A model generated the notes under the pieces. The model worked only from the letters and a program-made list of their open reading frames with translations. It ran no database searches and was not told the DNA's origin. 64,000 nt of DNA. Source: Allobosea sp. Tri-44 (GTDB lineage: Bacteria > Pseudomonadota > Alphaproteobacteria > Rhizobiales > Beijerinckiaceae). The stretch spans positions 186,001 through 250,000 of the forward strand of contig NZ_NBDP01000019.1 of assembly GCF_004123845.1 (NCBI RefSeq). The letters run 5' to 3'. Made by a program: the position numbers and the translations under genes. Positions 35,440 through 43,667 of this stretch are shown here, piece after piece. Position 1 is the stretch's first letter. The number at the start of each line of letters is the position of its first letter.

Positions 35440-36996
35440 ATCCGCGACGGTGACCTCCCAGAGCCGCGGCTTCGACAGGATCGAGGATTTGTAGCCCTTG
35501 ATCCGCTTGCCATAGGCGCCAGCGTCGATGCCGTTATAGAGCATCACCATCGGCACCTCGGCGATGAAGCGCTGGTGCAACTCGTCGAACAGCTTTTGGC
35601 GTTCGGCCTTGTCCGAGACGACCATCGACTTGTCGAGCAGCGCCTGCGCTTCGGGATTATCCCAGACCTTGCGGGGCTGGGTCGCCTTCGGGCCGGTCAC
35701 GGATTCGAAGGAGAGCGCCGGATCGAGCCTTGCCGAATAGGGGAAGGCCTGGAGCTGGTAATTGCCCTTGGAGTAGCGGTCGAGCTGCGTCGCCCATTCG
35801 AGCACCTCGATCTGGACGTTGATGCCGGCGGCCTGCAGCATCTGTTGCGAGACCACGGCGGCGTCGAAGCTCTGCGGGTAGCGCTTGTTCGCCAGCATCA
35901 CCAGGGGTTCGCCCTTGTAGCCGGCTTCCTGGAGTAGCTTCTTGGCGGCGGCGAGGTCGTGTTTGTAACCCTTGGCCTGGACCGCATCGTAATAGGACGA
36001 CAGCGCCGGCACGATCGAATTGTTGCGCTTGCCGAGCCCATCGGTGACCTGGGCGACCAGTTCCTCGGTGTCGATCGCCGCTGCGATCGCCTGGCGCAGC
36101 TTGACGTTGGCGAGGAGCGGATCGCGGGTCTGCAGCAGAATGCCGACGAGGCCCATGTTCTGCGTGATCGAAAGCTCGACGCGCTTATCCTTCTTGAGCT
36201 CCTTGACCTCGGCATTGGCGACGTCGGGGACGATGTCGATATCGCCGCGCAGCAGCGCCGCCTTGGCGGTCGCGCCGTCCGGGATGACCATGAAGCGAAC
36301 TTCGTCGACGAGTGGGCGCTTGCCGCCGGTATAGCCGTCCGGCGCGCCGGGCAGGCTGGCATAGGCCTCGTTGCGCGTCAGGCGGACGAACTCGCCGCGC
36401 TTCCATTCGGTGAGCTTGTAGGGGCCGGTGCCGATCGGCTTGTCGAAGGAGCCGTCGGCTTTCAGCGAATCCTTATGCAGGATCGCGGTCATCGCGCAGT
36501 CGGTGCGGGCGATGTTGGCGAGGAAGAGCGAGCTCGGCTTGTCGAGCTTGAAGACGACAGTCGCCGGATCAGGCGCAGTGACCTCCTCGACCTTGGCGCG
36601 GCCGCGGCCGTCGAACTCCGACAGGCAGCGCCAGTCGATCTTCGGGTCGATATAGCGGTTCCAGCTCCAGACCACGTCGGCGGAGGTGAGCTCGGCGCCG
36701 TTGTGGAACTTCACACCCTTGCGCAGGGTGAATGTGTAGCTCAGCCCATCCGGCGAGACCGCGACCTTCTCAGCCAGAAGCGGCTTGACCTCGGAGTCCT
36801 CGCCATAGGCGACGAGGCCCTCGACGATGTGCAGGACGACCGAGTCGGTGTTGTCGTCGCGGTTGACGCCCGGATTGATGCTGCGGATGTCGGCATTGAG
36901 GTGCACCCGCAATGCGGCGGCCGCGGCTGGCACTATGGCTGCGGTCGCGAGGCCCAATCCGGCGAGGGCGAGGGAAAGGCGGCGTCGGCTGTGCAT
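35437..36996 (-). CDS. Peptide ABC transporter substrate-binding protein, paralogue without own permease
   Basis: A 519-residue family 5 receptor with a Sec signal (MHSRRRLSLALAGLGLATAA, then VPAAAAA). The mature part is closely similar throughout to the binding protein at 32102-33643, e.g. NPGVNRDDNTD near the N-terminus, RTDCAMTAILHKDS, PIGTGPY, EVLEWATQLDR and the end LWEVTVAD. No permease or ATPase follows, so it probably shares the DppBC-DppDF transporter 3-8 kb away. It lies 52 bp downstream of a C45 amidohydrolase gene in the same direction, implying a ligand processed by that enzyme. Confidence 0.94.
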   Translation of the reverse strand: MHSRRRLSLALAGLGLATAAIVPAAAAALRVHLNADIRSINPGVNRDDNTDSVVLHIVEGLVAYGEDSEVKPLLAEKVAVSPDGLSYTFTLRKGVKFHNGAELTSADVVWSWNRYIDPKIDWRCLSEFDGRGRAKVEEVTAPDPATVVFKLDKPSSLFLANIARTDCAMTAILHKDSLKADGSFDKPIGTGPYKLTEWKRGEFVRLTRNEAYASLPGAPDGYTGGKRPLVDEVRFMVIPDGATAKAALLRGDIDIVPDVANAEVKELKKDKRVELSITQNMGLVGILLQTRDPLLANVKLRQAIAAAIDTEELVAQVTDGLGKRNNSIVPALSSYYDAVQAKGYKHDLAAAKKLLQEAGYKGEPLVMLANKRYPQSFDAAVVSQQMLQAAGINVQIEVLEWATQLDRYSKGNYQLQAFPYSARLDPALSFESVTGPKATQPRKVWDNPEAQALLDKSMVVSDKAERQKLFDELHQRFIAEVPMVMLYNGIDAGAYGKRIKGYKSSILSKPRLWEVTVAD

Positions 36997-37048
36997 CGGC
37001 GGGTTCCCCTTGTCTTATGATTTTGGCTTGAAAGCTATCTTGGCCGCC

Positions 37049-38191
37049 TTATTCGGCGGCTTGGGCCAGCGTCATTGGTTCATCGGTGAGGCTGTAGCGG
37101 GTGAAGATGCGGTTGAGGGCGGGCAGTGGCGCGACCTCCATCGTGCCCTTGGCCGGCTGCATGATCACCATCGAGACGGTGGCCGAGAGATTGCCGGTAT
37201 CGTTCGGCCGCGGCGGCCGGCAGACCGAATGCGGAGTGAGGAAATCGTCGAAGAAGGCCTGCTTCAGGTCGTCGACGGTGAGCTTGCGGCCGGCCTCGTT
37301 GAGCAGCTTCCTGACGCGCCAGTCGCGATAGAAGCTCTCGGGCACGCGCGGAATGCCGGTATCGGTGATCTTGGTCAGCGCGATCTGGCCGACCCAGTGG
37401 TTGGCGTGAACGATCAGCCCATCCTCGGGATAGAGCGGGAAGGCGGCATCGGGCGCGCACTCGAAGTCGATGCCGAAGCCGGCGACCGTCGAGAGCATCA
37501 TGTTGTTCGAGCAGGCCTTCGGCGTGGTCGCGACCGCCTTGATCGCGAAGGCGAAATGCTCCTGCTCCAGCACCTTGCGGCGGATCAGGGCCAGCGGCAC
37601 GCCGACCTGCGTGAAGTCGCGCTCGCTTTCGAGATAATTGGCGGTGATCGAGATGCCGGCCGCGTTCATGCCGCAGCGGGCGAGGCCGCCGGCCTCGACG
37701 AAGGTCAGGAAATCAGGGCCGTCCTCGCGGCGCACGCGCAGCACGATCGCCGTCTCGGCGCATTCGGCCTTCCAGTCCCAGTTCTGGCCGTGGATCAGTT
37801 CGCCCGAGGCACTGCGCTCGGGCAGGATGATCGCGCCGGTGCAGCCATCGTCGAGCTCCTCTTCGGCTGCGATCGGCTTGCTTTTCTCCAGCTTGGCCTT
37901 GGCGATCACCTCGGTGCGGGCATTGATCATGATGACGTCTTCGAGCGTGACGCCCGCGCCGTCGGCGATGCCGCGCATCTCCTCGATGTAATGCGCGCCA
38001 AAGGTCTCGATCTCGCGGGCGAATTCGCCGATCAGGCGCGATTTGCCGGCAGTGTCATAGCCGAGATCACCGAGCTGACCGCCATAGAGTTCGATCGAAC
38101 GCTTGACGCGCCTGGGGACCGCCGCACCATGCTGGCGGCCGCGTTCATAGGGCGTGCCCGAGACATCGACGAAGGGAAAGGGCTCGACCAT
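37049..38191 (-). CDS. C45 family autoproteolytic acyltransferase/hydrolase (penicillin acyltransferase-like)
   Basis: A 380-residue Ntn-hydrolase of the acyl-CoA:6-aminopenicillanate acyltransferase/peptidase C45 family. The self-cleavage site is Gly116-Cys117 in DDGCTG, making Cys117 the N-terminal nucleophile. Further motifs are GQNWDW, VRREDGPDFLTFVEAGGL, MNAAGISI and ANHW. Family members hydrolyse or transfer acyl groups on amides such as penicillins, N-acyl amino acids and bile salts. ATG 38191 has a good GGAGA site and starts at the conserved core. ATGs at 38245 and 38233 have none and would leave only 29 bp to the divergent GntR gene. It is coupled with the orphan peptide-binding protein downstream. 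Confidence 0.85.
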   Translation of the reverse strand: MVEPFPFVDVSGTPYERGRQHGAAVPRRVKRSIELYGGQLGDLGYDTAGKSRLIGEFAREIETFGAHYIEEMRGIADGAGVTLEDVIMINARTEVIAKAKLEKSKPIAAEEELDDGCTGAIILPERSASGELIHGQNWDWKAECAETAIVLRVRREDGPDFLTFVEAGGLARCGMNAAGISITANYLESERDFTQVGVPLALIRRKVLEQEHFAFAIKAVATTPKACSNNMMLSTVAGFGIDFECAPDAAFPLYPEDGLIVHANHWVGQIALTKITDTGIPRVPESFYRDWRVRKLLNEAGRKLTVDDLKQAFFDDFLTPHSVCRPPRPNDTGNLSATVSMVIMQPAKGTMEVAPLPALNRIFTRYSLTDEPMTLAQAAE

Positions 38192-38274
38192 GACCGGATC
38201 TCCGCGGTTCGCGCTGGCGCTATCTCGATCCATAATGTATTTCATTTCAAACTAAGACAATCAAGAGCCTTTCG

Positions 38275-39156
38275 ATGACATCTCCGACACGGCTGCAGCA
38301 GGAGATCGCCGAACGCCTCCTCCAGATGGTCCGGGATGACGGCCTTGTGGCCGGCGCCTGGCTCAACGAGAACAGTGCGGCGCGCCGCCTCAACGTCTCG
38401 CGCACGCCGGTTCGCGCCGCGATCGACCATCTGGCGCGGCAGGGTCTGGTGCGTCGGCATCCGAACAAAGGCGTCGAGTTGCTGAGCGCGCCGGAGCCGC
38501 CTGCCGATCCCGGTGCAAGCGTCGACGCGACCGAGCTCGCCATGGTCAAGGTGGCGCAGGACCGGCATGGCGGGCGCCTGCCCGACGAGATCTCCGAGCT
38601 CGAACTGATGCGGCGCTACGAGCTTGGCCGCCCCGAGGTGCAGCGCTTGATGGCGCGGCTCGCCGATCTCGACATGGTCGAGCGCAAGCGCGGCTATGGC
38701 TGGCGTTTCCTGCACGAGGCGCGCGACCAGTCGGCGCATGATGAGCGCTACCGCTTCCGCCTGCTGATCGAGCCGATGGTCTTCCTTGAGCCAGGCTTTG
38801 CGCTCGAGCAGGGCTGGATTGATGAGATGCGGGCCCGGCACGAATTGACCCTGTCCCGGCCCTGGAAGGAAAGCTCGGCGATCGGCTTCTACGAGATGAA
38901 TGCCGATTTCCATGAGGGGCTGGCGGCGGCCTCGGGCAATCGCTTCATGCATTCCGCCGTGCGCCGGCAGAACCAGATGCGCAGGCTGTCCAATTACGAC
39001 TGGACCTATGGCTATGAGCGCGTGGTGGTGAACAGCCGCGAGCATCTGCAGATGCTGGCGACGCTGGAGGCCGGCGACCGCCAGCTCGCCAGCGCCCTGA
39101 TGCGCAGCCATCTCCAGCGCGCGATGCAATTGCGCCGGCCGGACGGGCTGGACTGA
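38275..39156 (+). CDS. GntR family regulator with two winged-helix domains
   Basis: A 293-residue regulator, about 60 residues longer than usual GntR/FCD proteins. The first winged helix is at residues 5-71 (NENSAARRLNVSRTPVRAAI). A second helix-turn-helix-like unit is at about 87-147 (SELELMRRYELGRPEVQRLM, then VERKRGYGWRF). The FCD-like effector domain follows (RFRLLIEPMVFLEPGFAL, NADFHEGLAAASGN). It is divergent from the C45 gene (83-bp gap) and 230 bp upstream of an aminotransferase gene whose leader has a perfect inverted repeat, so it may control both. Confidence 0.88.
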   Translation: MTSPTRLQQEIAERLLQMVRDDGLVAGAWLNENSAARRLNVSRTPVRAAIDHLARQGLVRRHPNKGVELLSAPEPPADPGASVDATELAMVKVAQDRHGGRLPDEISELELMRRYELGRPEVQRLMARLADLDMVERKRGYGWRFLHEARDQSAHDERYRFRLLIEPMVFLEPGFALEQGWIDEMRARHELTLSRPWKESSAIGFYEMNADFHEGLAAASGNRFMHSAVRRQNQMRRLSNYDWTYGYERVVVNSREHLQMLATLEAGDRQLASALMRSHLQRAMQLRRPDGLD

Positions 39157-39199
39157 CAATCGCCGGCTTCCAATCGGGGCCGTTTGCAATTTGGTTCTT

Positions 39200-39305
39200 C
39201 GTCATTCCGGACAAGCCGCAGAGCGGCGCAGCTCCGGAATCCATCGTAGAGCTCAGAGTCCTACGATGGATTCCGGCGCTCCGCTTCGCTCCGGCCGGAA
39301 TGACG
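39200..39305. repeat. Composite palindrome, type I
   Basis: Outer arms CGTCATTCCGG and CCGGAATGACG. Inner arms CCGGAATCCATCGTAG and CTACGATGGATTCCGG pair perfectly over 16 bp. The left local hairpin is ATTCCGG...CCGGAAT with a cap GCCGC-aga-GCGGC. It lies between the tandem-domain GntR gene and the aminotransferase gene, both on the plus strand. Confidence 0.8.
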
Positions 39306-39385
39306 GCGAGAGTTGAGTGGTCCAGGTTATTGTCTTTTAGATTTAAAAAAGACATCATGCGGTAATCGACAGCGAGGATTCGCCG
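39306..39385 (+). promoter_or_regulatory. Leader of aminotransferase gene with inverted repeat TGTCTTTT-N8-AAAAGACA
   Basis: A perfect 8-bp inverted repeat occupies 39331-39338 and 39347-39354 with an AT-rich 8-bp centre, 32 bp before the ATG. Size and spacing fit a dimeric regulator site. The AT-rich DNA (TTTTAGATTTAAAAAA) may also contain the -10 region. The sequence AAGACA also occurs in the 83-bp divergent region upstream of the neighbouring GntR gene (about 38262-38267), hinting at a common regulator. Confidence 0.45.
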
Positions 39386-40726
39386 ATGACCGCGCACGCA
39401 CTTGCCCCCGAAAGCCGCCGCGATAACGCGCCCGACGCGTTCTGGATGCCGTTCACGCCGATGCGGGCCTTCCGCCAGGCGCCGCTGCTGTTCGAGCGGG
39501 CGGAAGGCATGCACTACATCACGCCGGATGGGCGGCGCGTGCTCGACGGCATGGCCGGGCTCTGGTGCGTCAATGCCGGGCATGGCCAGGCCAGGATCAT
39601 CGACGCGATCCGCGAAGCCGCCGGTCGGCTCGACTTCGTCTCCTCCTTCAAGATGAGCCATCCGGGCGCGCAGAGCTATGCGGCGCGGCTCTGCGACTTC
39701 GCGCCGGAGGGCATCGACCATGTCTTCTTCGTCAATTCCGGCTCGGAGGCGGTCGATACCGCGCTGAAGATCGCGCGCGCCTATCATCAGGCTCGTGGCC
39801 ATGCCGGGCGCACCAAGCTGATCGGCCGGGCCAAGGGCTATCACGGCATGGGCTGGGGCGGGCTCTCGGTCTCCGGCCTCGGCCGGCACAAGGCCGCCTT
39901 CGGGCCGCTCCTGCCCGATGTTGCCCATCTGCCACTGCCCTATGACCGCACCAGCATGGCGTTCTCGCGCGGCCAGCCGGAAGGCGGGCTCGCCGCGGCC
40001 GAGGCGCTGGAGACCCTGCTGCAAATTCATGATCCGGCGACGGTTGCAGCCGTGATCGTCGAGCCGGTGACCGGCTCGGGCGGTGTCTATCCGCCACCGA
40101 AGGGCTATCTCGAACGCCTGCGCGCGATCTGCGACAAGCATGGTATCCTCCTGATCTTCGACGAGGTCATCACCGGCTTCGGCAGGCTCGGCAGTCCGTT
40201 CGCGGCGCAGGCCTATGGTGTCAGGCCGGACCTGATGAGCTGCGCCAAGGGCATGACCAATGGCGCGGTCCCGATGGGCGGCGTCCTCGTCGCCGGCCAC
40301 GTCTACGACGCCTTCATGGCCGGCCCGCCCGAGGCAATCGAGCTCCTGCACGGCTACACCTATTCGGCCCATCCGCTCGCCTGCGCCGCCGGTCTCGCGA
40401 CGCTCGACGTCTTCGCCGAGCAGGATATCCTTGGGCAACTCGGCAAGGTGCTGCCGCTCTGGGAGGAGCGGGCGCACCGGCTGAAGGGCTCCGCCCATGT
40501 CGTCGATATCCGTACCGCCGGCCTGCTGTGTGCGATCGATCTTGCGCCGCGCCCGGGTTCGGATGGGGCCCGGGGCGGGGAGGCGAACACGCTCTGCCTC
40601 GACGCCGGCGCGCTGATCCGCAATGCCGGCGACACGCTGGTGCTGTCGCCGCCGCTGGTGATCGCACCCGCGGAGATCGAGGAAATCTTCGCCGCGATCG
40701 AGCAGGCGCTGGGGCGGATCGACTAG
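39386..40726 (+). CDS. Class III pyridoxal-phosphate aminotransferase (omega-amino acid:pyruvate type)
   Basis: A 446-residue fold-type I aminotransferase. The cofactor Lys288 is in SCAKGMTNGA, and the Asp that pairs with the pyridine nitrogen is Asp259 in IFDEVITGFGR. The cofactor phosphate-binding GSEAVDTALK segment is at about residues 119-128, and the dimer/substrate motif is YHGMGWGG. Relatives transfer amino groups from beta-alanine, 4-aminobutyrate, taurine or diamines to pyruvate. The exact donor is not determined. It has its own leader with an operator-like repeat and ends 1 bp from the convergent aminopeptidase stop. Confidence 0.93.
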   Translation: MTAHALAPESRRDNAPDAFWMPFTPMRAFRQAPLLFERAEGMHYITPDGRRVLDGMAGLWCVNAGHGQARIIDAIREAAGRLDFVSSFKMSHPGAQSYAARLCDFAPEGIDHVFFVNSGSEAVDTALKIARAYHQARGHAGRTKLIGRAKGYHGMGWGGLSVSGLGRHKAAFGPLLPDVAHLPLPYDRTSMAFSRGQPEGGLAAAEALETLLQIHDPATVAAVIVEPVTGSGGVYPPPKGYLERLRAICDKHGILLIFDEVITGFGRLGSPFAAQAYGVRPDLMSCAKGMTNGAVPMGGVLVAGHVYDAFMAGPPEAIELLHGYTYSAHPLACAAGLATLDVFAEQDILGQLGKVLPLWEERAHRLKGSAHVVDIRTAGLLCAIDLAPRPGSDGARGGEANTLCLDAGALIRNAGDTLVLSPPLVIAPAEIEEIFAAIEQALGRID

Positions 40727-40727
40727 T

Positions 40728-41972
40728 TCAGGCCCATTCGCCCTTGCGGAAGACCACCACCCGGCTGCCGTCGGGCTTGACGCCGTCGATGTCGACCTCG
40801 CCGGAGCCGATCATCCAGTCGATATGGATCAGGCTGCGATTGCCGCCCTGCGCTGCGATCTGCGTCGGCGTCAGCTTGGTGCCGTCGACGAAGCATTTCG
40901 AATAGCACTGGCCGAGCGCAATGTGGCAGGAAGCGTTCTCGTCGAAGAGCGTGTTGTAGAACAGGATGCCGCTCTGCGAGATCGGCGAGGAGTGCGGCAC
41001 CAGCGCGACCTCGCCGAGCCGGCGCGAGCCCTCGTCGGTGTCGAGCACCTTGTTCAGCACCTCCTCGCCCCGGCTCGCCTTGGCCTCGACGATGCGGCCT
41101 TCCTCGAAGCGGACCTGGATGTTGTCGATCAGCGTGCCCTGATAGGAGAGCGGCTTGGTCGAGGCGACATGGCCATCGACGCGGCGGGCATGCGGGGTGG
41201 TGAAGACCTCCTCGGTCGGGATGTTGGCGTTGCAGGTGACGCCGTTCTTGGCGGTGGAAGCGCCGCCCTGCCAGTCATGCCCGTCGGCGAGGCCGATGGT
41301 GAGGTTCGTGCCTGGCCCGGTGAAATGCAGCGCGGAAAAGCGCTGGCCGTTCAGCCATTTGGTCCGCAGTGCCAAAGCGGCGTTGTGCTGCGCCCAAGCG
41401 GCGATCGGGTCGTCGCGGTCGACGCGCGAGGCCGCGAAGATCGCTTCGGCGAGACGGGCGACCGCGACCTCTTCGGCGTCACCCGGGAAAACCTGCTGCG
41501 CCCAGGCCGCGCCGGGATAGGCGACGATGTTCCAGTTGATGTCGAAATTGGCGATCTTCTCCAGTGCCGGCTGGTAGGCGATCGAGTTCGCCTTGTTGGC
41601 GCGGGCGACCTTGGCCGGATCCTGCTCGGCGAGCAGCATCGGATTGTCGCCGACGATGGCGAGGCGCGCGGTATTGGCCGAGAAGGCCTTGGCGACGCCC
41701 TCGTAGAGCCATGACGGGGCGCGATCGAAGCCCGCATCCTGGCCGAAGCGATAGCGCGCCAGCGTCACCGTCTCATCCGAAAGGATCGGCGTGACGAGGC
41801 CGGCGCCGGCCTTGTAGGCATGCTCGGCGATGCGCCGGACCAGCGGCAGCGCCGCGACGGGGGCGGTCAGGAACAGGTCCTGCCCCGGCTGGAGATTGAG
41901 GCCGATCTTGATGGCGACCTCGGCCAGCCGATCGAGCTTGTTGGCATCGATGCCGGAGACGTGCTTGTTCAT
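40728..41972 (-). CDS. M29 family metallo-aminopeptidase
   Basis: A 414-residue aminopeptidase of the thermophilic-aminopeptidase (AmpS/PepS) family. Metal-site elements are visible: NIPTEEVFTTPH with Glu and His near residue 250, a conserved EGRIVEAKASRGEE segment, HIALGQCY with His, and the terminal HIDWMIGS with the His-x-Asp pair. It removes N-terminal residues of peptides in the cytoplasm, which fits a region full of peptide importers. ATG 41972 was chosen because family similarity starts at KLDRLAEVAIKIGLNLQPGQ. A type I palindrome lies upstream. Longer N-terminal extensions are unlikely. Confidence 0.92.
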   Translation of the reverse strand: MNKHVSGIDANKLDRLAEVAIKIGLNLQPGQDLFLTAPVAALPLVRRIAEHAYKAGAGLVTPILSDETVTLARYRFGQDAGFDRAPSWLYEGVAKAFSANTARLAIVGDNPMLLAEQDPAKVARANKANSIAYQPALEKIANFDINWNIVAYPGAAWAQQVFPGDAEEVAVARLAEAIFAASRVDRDDPIAAWAQHNAALALRTKWLNGQRFSALHFTGPGTNLTIGLADGHDWQGGASTAKNGVTCNANIPTEEVFTTPHARRVDGHVASTKPLSYQGTLIDNIQVRFEEGRIVEAKASRGEEVLNKVLDTDEGSRRLGEVALVPHSSPISQSGILFYNTLFDENASCHIALGQCYSKCFVDGTKLTPTQIAAQGGNRSLIHIDWMIGSGEVDIDGVKPDGSRVVVFRKGEWA

Positions 41973-42066
41973 GAAGGGCCTCGTCGGGCTGATTTGCGAG
42001 GCCGCATTGCTGGCGGAAATCCGCCGCGGGTCAACCGCTGCAGTGGCATTGGGCACCTACTCTACT

Positions 42067-42171
42067 GTCATTCCGGACAAGCGGCTTTAGCCGCGCAGTT
42101 CCGGAATCCATCGAAGGGCGCTGAACTCTGCGATGGATTCCGGCGCTCCGCTTCGCTGCGGCCGGAATGAC
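42067..42171. repeat. Composite palindrome, type I
   Basis: Outer arms GTCATTCCGG and CCGGAATGAC. Inner arms CCGGAATCCATCG and CGATGGATTCCGG pair perfectly over 13 bp. The left hairpin cap is GCGGCT-tt-AGCCGC. Compared with the copy at 39200, the cap sequence has changed on both sides so that pairing is kept. It lies between the flavin reductase and aminopeptidase genes on the minus strand. Confidence 0.8.
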
Positions 42172-42204
42172 GGGGACTATCCGGATAGTGACCAGAAGCG
42201 GCCC

Positions 42205-42909
42205 TCAGCGCTGGCCCGGCCGGGTGCGCCGCGCCCTGGAACGATCGCCGCGCCAATCGGCGACGGACATGGTCGGCAGGTCGAAATAGTCGCGCGTCGT
42301 GGCATAGCCATGCCCGCCCATGCGGCCGATCGCATCGAGCGCGACCGGGTCGACATAGTGCTTCACCCTGTCGATCGTGTCGGCGCGGAAATGGGCGTAG
42401 ACGACCTCGCCCAGGATGATCTCTCGTGAATTGCCGATGCCGAGCGTGGTGTGGTGGCGGCATTCGAAGGCGGCCGGCGCCTGGCCGATCCAGGGGCATG
42501 GCACCTTGACGCCGGGCATGGCGGTGAGGCCGGCCTCGGCGAGCTCGTCCGTGCCCGGCTCGAACGGCACGGCGCAGGCGTTCATGCCGTCGAGCAGCGC
42601 GTCGGAGACGATGTTGACGGTGAAGGCGAGGCTCTCGCGGACATTGCGGCCGGTGTCCTTCTGCCCGCCGGTCTGGCGGTACTCGACGCCGAGCGCCAGG
42701 ATCGCCGGGTCGGCCGAGAGGCAATTGAAGAACGAGAACGGCGCAGCGTTGACGACGCCATTGGCGTCGATCGTCGTCACCAGCGCGATCGGGCGCGGCA
42801 CCACCGCGCCGATCAGGAGCTTGTAGCGCTCGCGCGGGGTCAACGCAGCGAAGTCGAAGGTGACGACCTCGGTGGTGGCCGGCCGGTCCTGCGTCAGCGT
42901 CTGGGTCAC
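42205..42909 (-). CDS. Flavin reductase-like / FMN-binding split-barrel protein
   Basis: A 234-residue protein of the flavin reductase (DIM6/NTAB) split-barrel family. Conserved parts: GAVVPRPIALVTTID (residues 34-48), APFSFFNCLSADPAI for FMN phosphate contact, and HTTLGIGNSREIILGEVV. Members reduce free FMN with NAD(P)H or bind FMN in partner oxygenase systems. The start is GTG 42909, overlapping the GntR stop by 4 bp (GTGA), so the two are co-expressed. No flavin-dependent monooxygenase is adjacent, so the electron acceptor remains unknown. Confidence 0.87.
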   Translation of the reverse strand: MTQTLTQDRPATTEVVTFDFAALTPRERYKLLIGAVVPRPIALVTTIDANGVVNAAPFSFFNCLSADPAILALGVEYRQTGGQKDTGRNVRESLAFTVNIVSDALLDGMNACAVPFEPGTDELAEAGLTAMPGVKVPCPWIGQAPAAFECRHHTTLGIGNSREIILGEVVYAHFRADTIDRVKHYVDPVALDAIGRMGGHGYATTRDYFDLPTMSVADWRGDRSRARRTRPGQR

Positions 42910-43667
42910 GATGGGGTCAATCCTTCACTCAAGGCATAGGGCGCGAGCACGTCGCGGATGTCGCGCTCGGCGCGGGGCGCCAGCAGAGCGCGTGTGACGA
43001 CGGACTGCAGATGATGGTCCATCAGCTGCGCGGCCCGGGCGGCGTCACCAGCGCGCAGTGCCTCAATCAACTGGCGATGCTCCGAGACGGCGCATTCGGA
43101 GGAGTGCGGCCGGCCATAGATGGCGAGGATCAGCGAGCAGCGTGACGAGGCTTCCTGGACATAGCGCAACAGCAGCGCGTTGCCGGTCATCTCGGCGAGC
43201 TTGATGTGGAATTCGCCGGAAAGACGGATCGATTCAGGTCCGTCCTGCCCGTGCGCCTTCTCCTCGAGCCGGACATGGGCCTCGAGCTCGGCCGCCTGCG
43301 CCGCGGTCAGTCGACCCGCGAGGTTCTCGGCGACGAGCCGCTCCAGCCCGCGGCGAACATCGAAGACGTCGCGCGCCTCCTCGAGCGTCGGATAGGCGAC
43401 ATTGGCGCCGCGATTGGGCTTGAGCTCGACCAGCCCCTCGACGGCGAGCCGCCCGAAGGCCTCGCGCACCAGGGTCCGGCTGACGCCGAGTTGCTCGCCG
43501 ATCGAATCCTCCGGGAGCTTCATGCCCGGCTTCAGCGCCTGCTCGATGATGGCGCGCCGCAGCGCCTTGTAAACTGCCTGCGCGCGCGGCACCGGCCCGC
43601 GTGTCTCGGTCACCTTGCCATTGGTCATCGGCGTCTTCGCTCGGGATGGACGGGTCGGGCGCGGCAT
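42906..43667 (-). CDS. GntR family transcriptional regulator (FCD class)
   Basis: A 253-residue regulator with a winged helix at about residues 25-95 (LPEDSIGEQLGVSRTLVREA, GRLAVEGLVELKPNRGANVA) and an FCD domain with the metal-type residues EFHIKLAEMTGN and MDHHLQSVV. Start ATG 43667; ATG 43628 is an alternative. It is divergent from the large peptide ABC operon beginning at 43853. The region between them holds a near-perfect inverted repeat that is a strong candidate for its binding site. Confidence 0.93.
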   Translation of the reverse strand: MPRPTRPSRAKTPMTNGKVTETRGPVPRAQAVYKALRRAIIEQALKPGMKLPEDSIGEQLGVSRTLVREAFGRLAVEGLVELKPNRGANVAYPTLEEARDVFDVRRGLERLVAENLAGRLTAAQAAELEAHVRLEEKAHGQDGPESIRLSGEFHIKLAEMTGNALLLRYVQEASSRCSLILAIYGRPHSSECAVSEHRQLIEALRAGDAARAAQLMDHHLQSVVTRALLAPRAERDIRDVLAPYALSEGLTPS

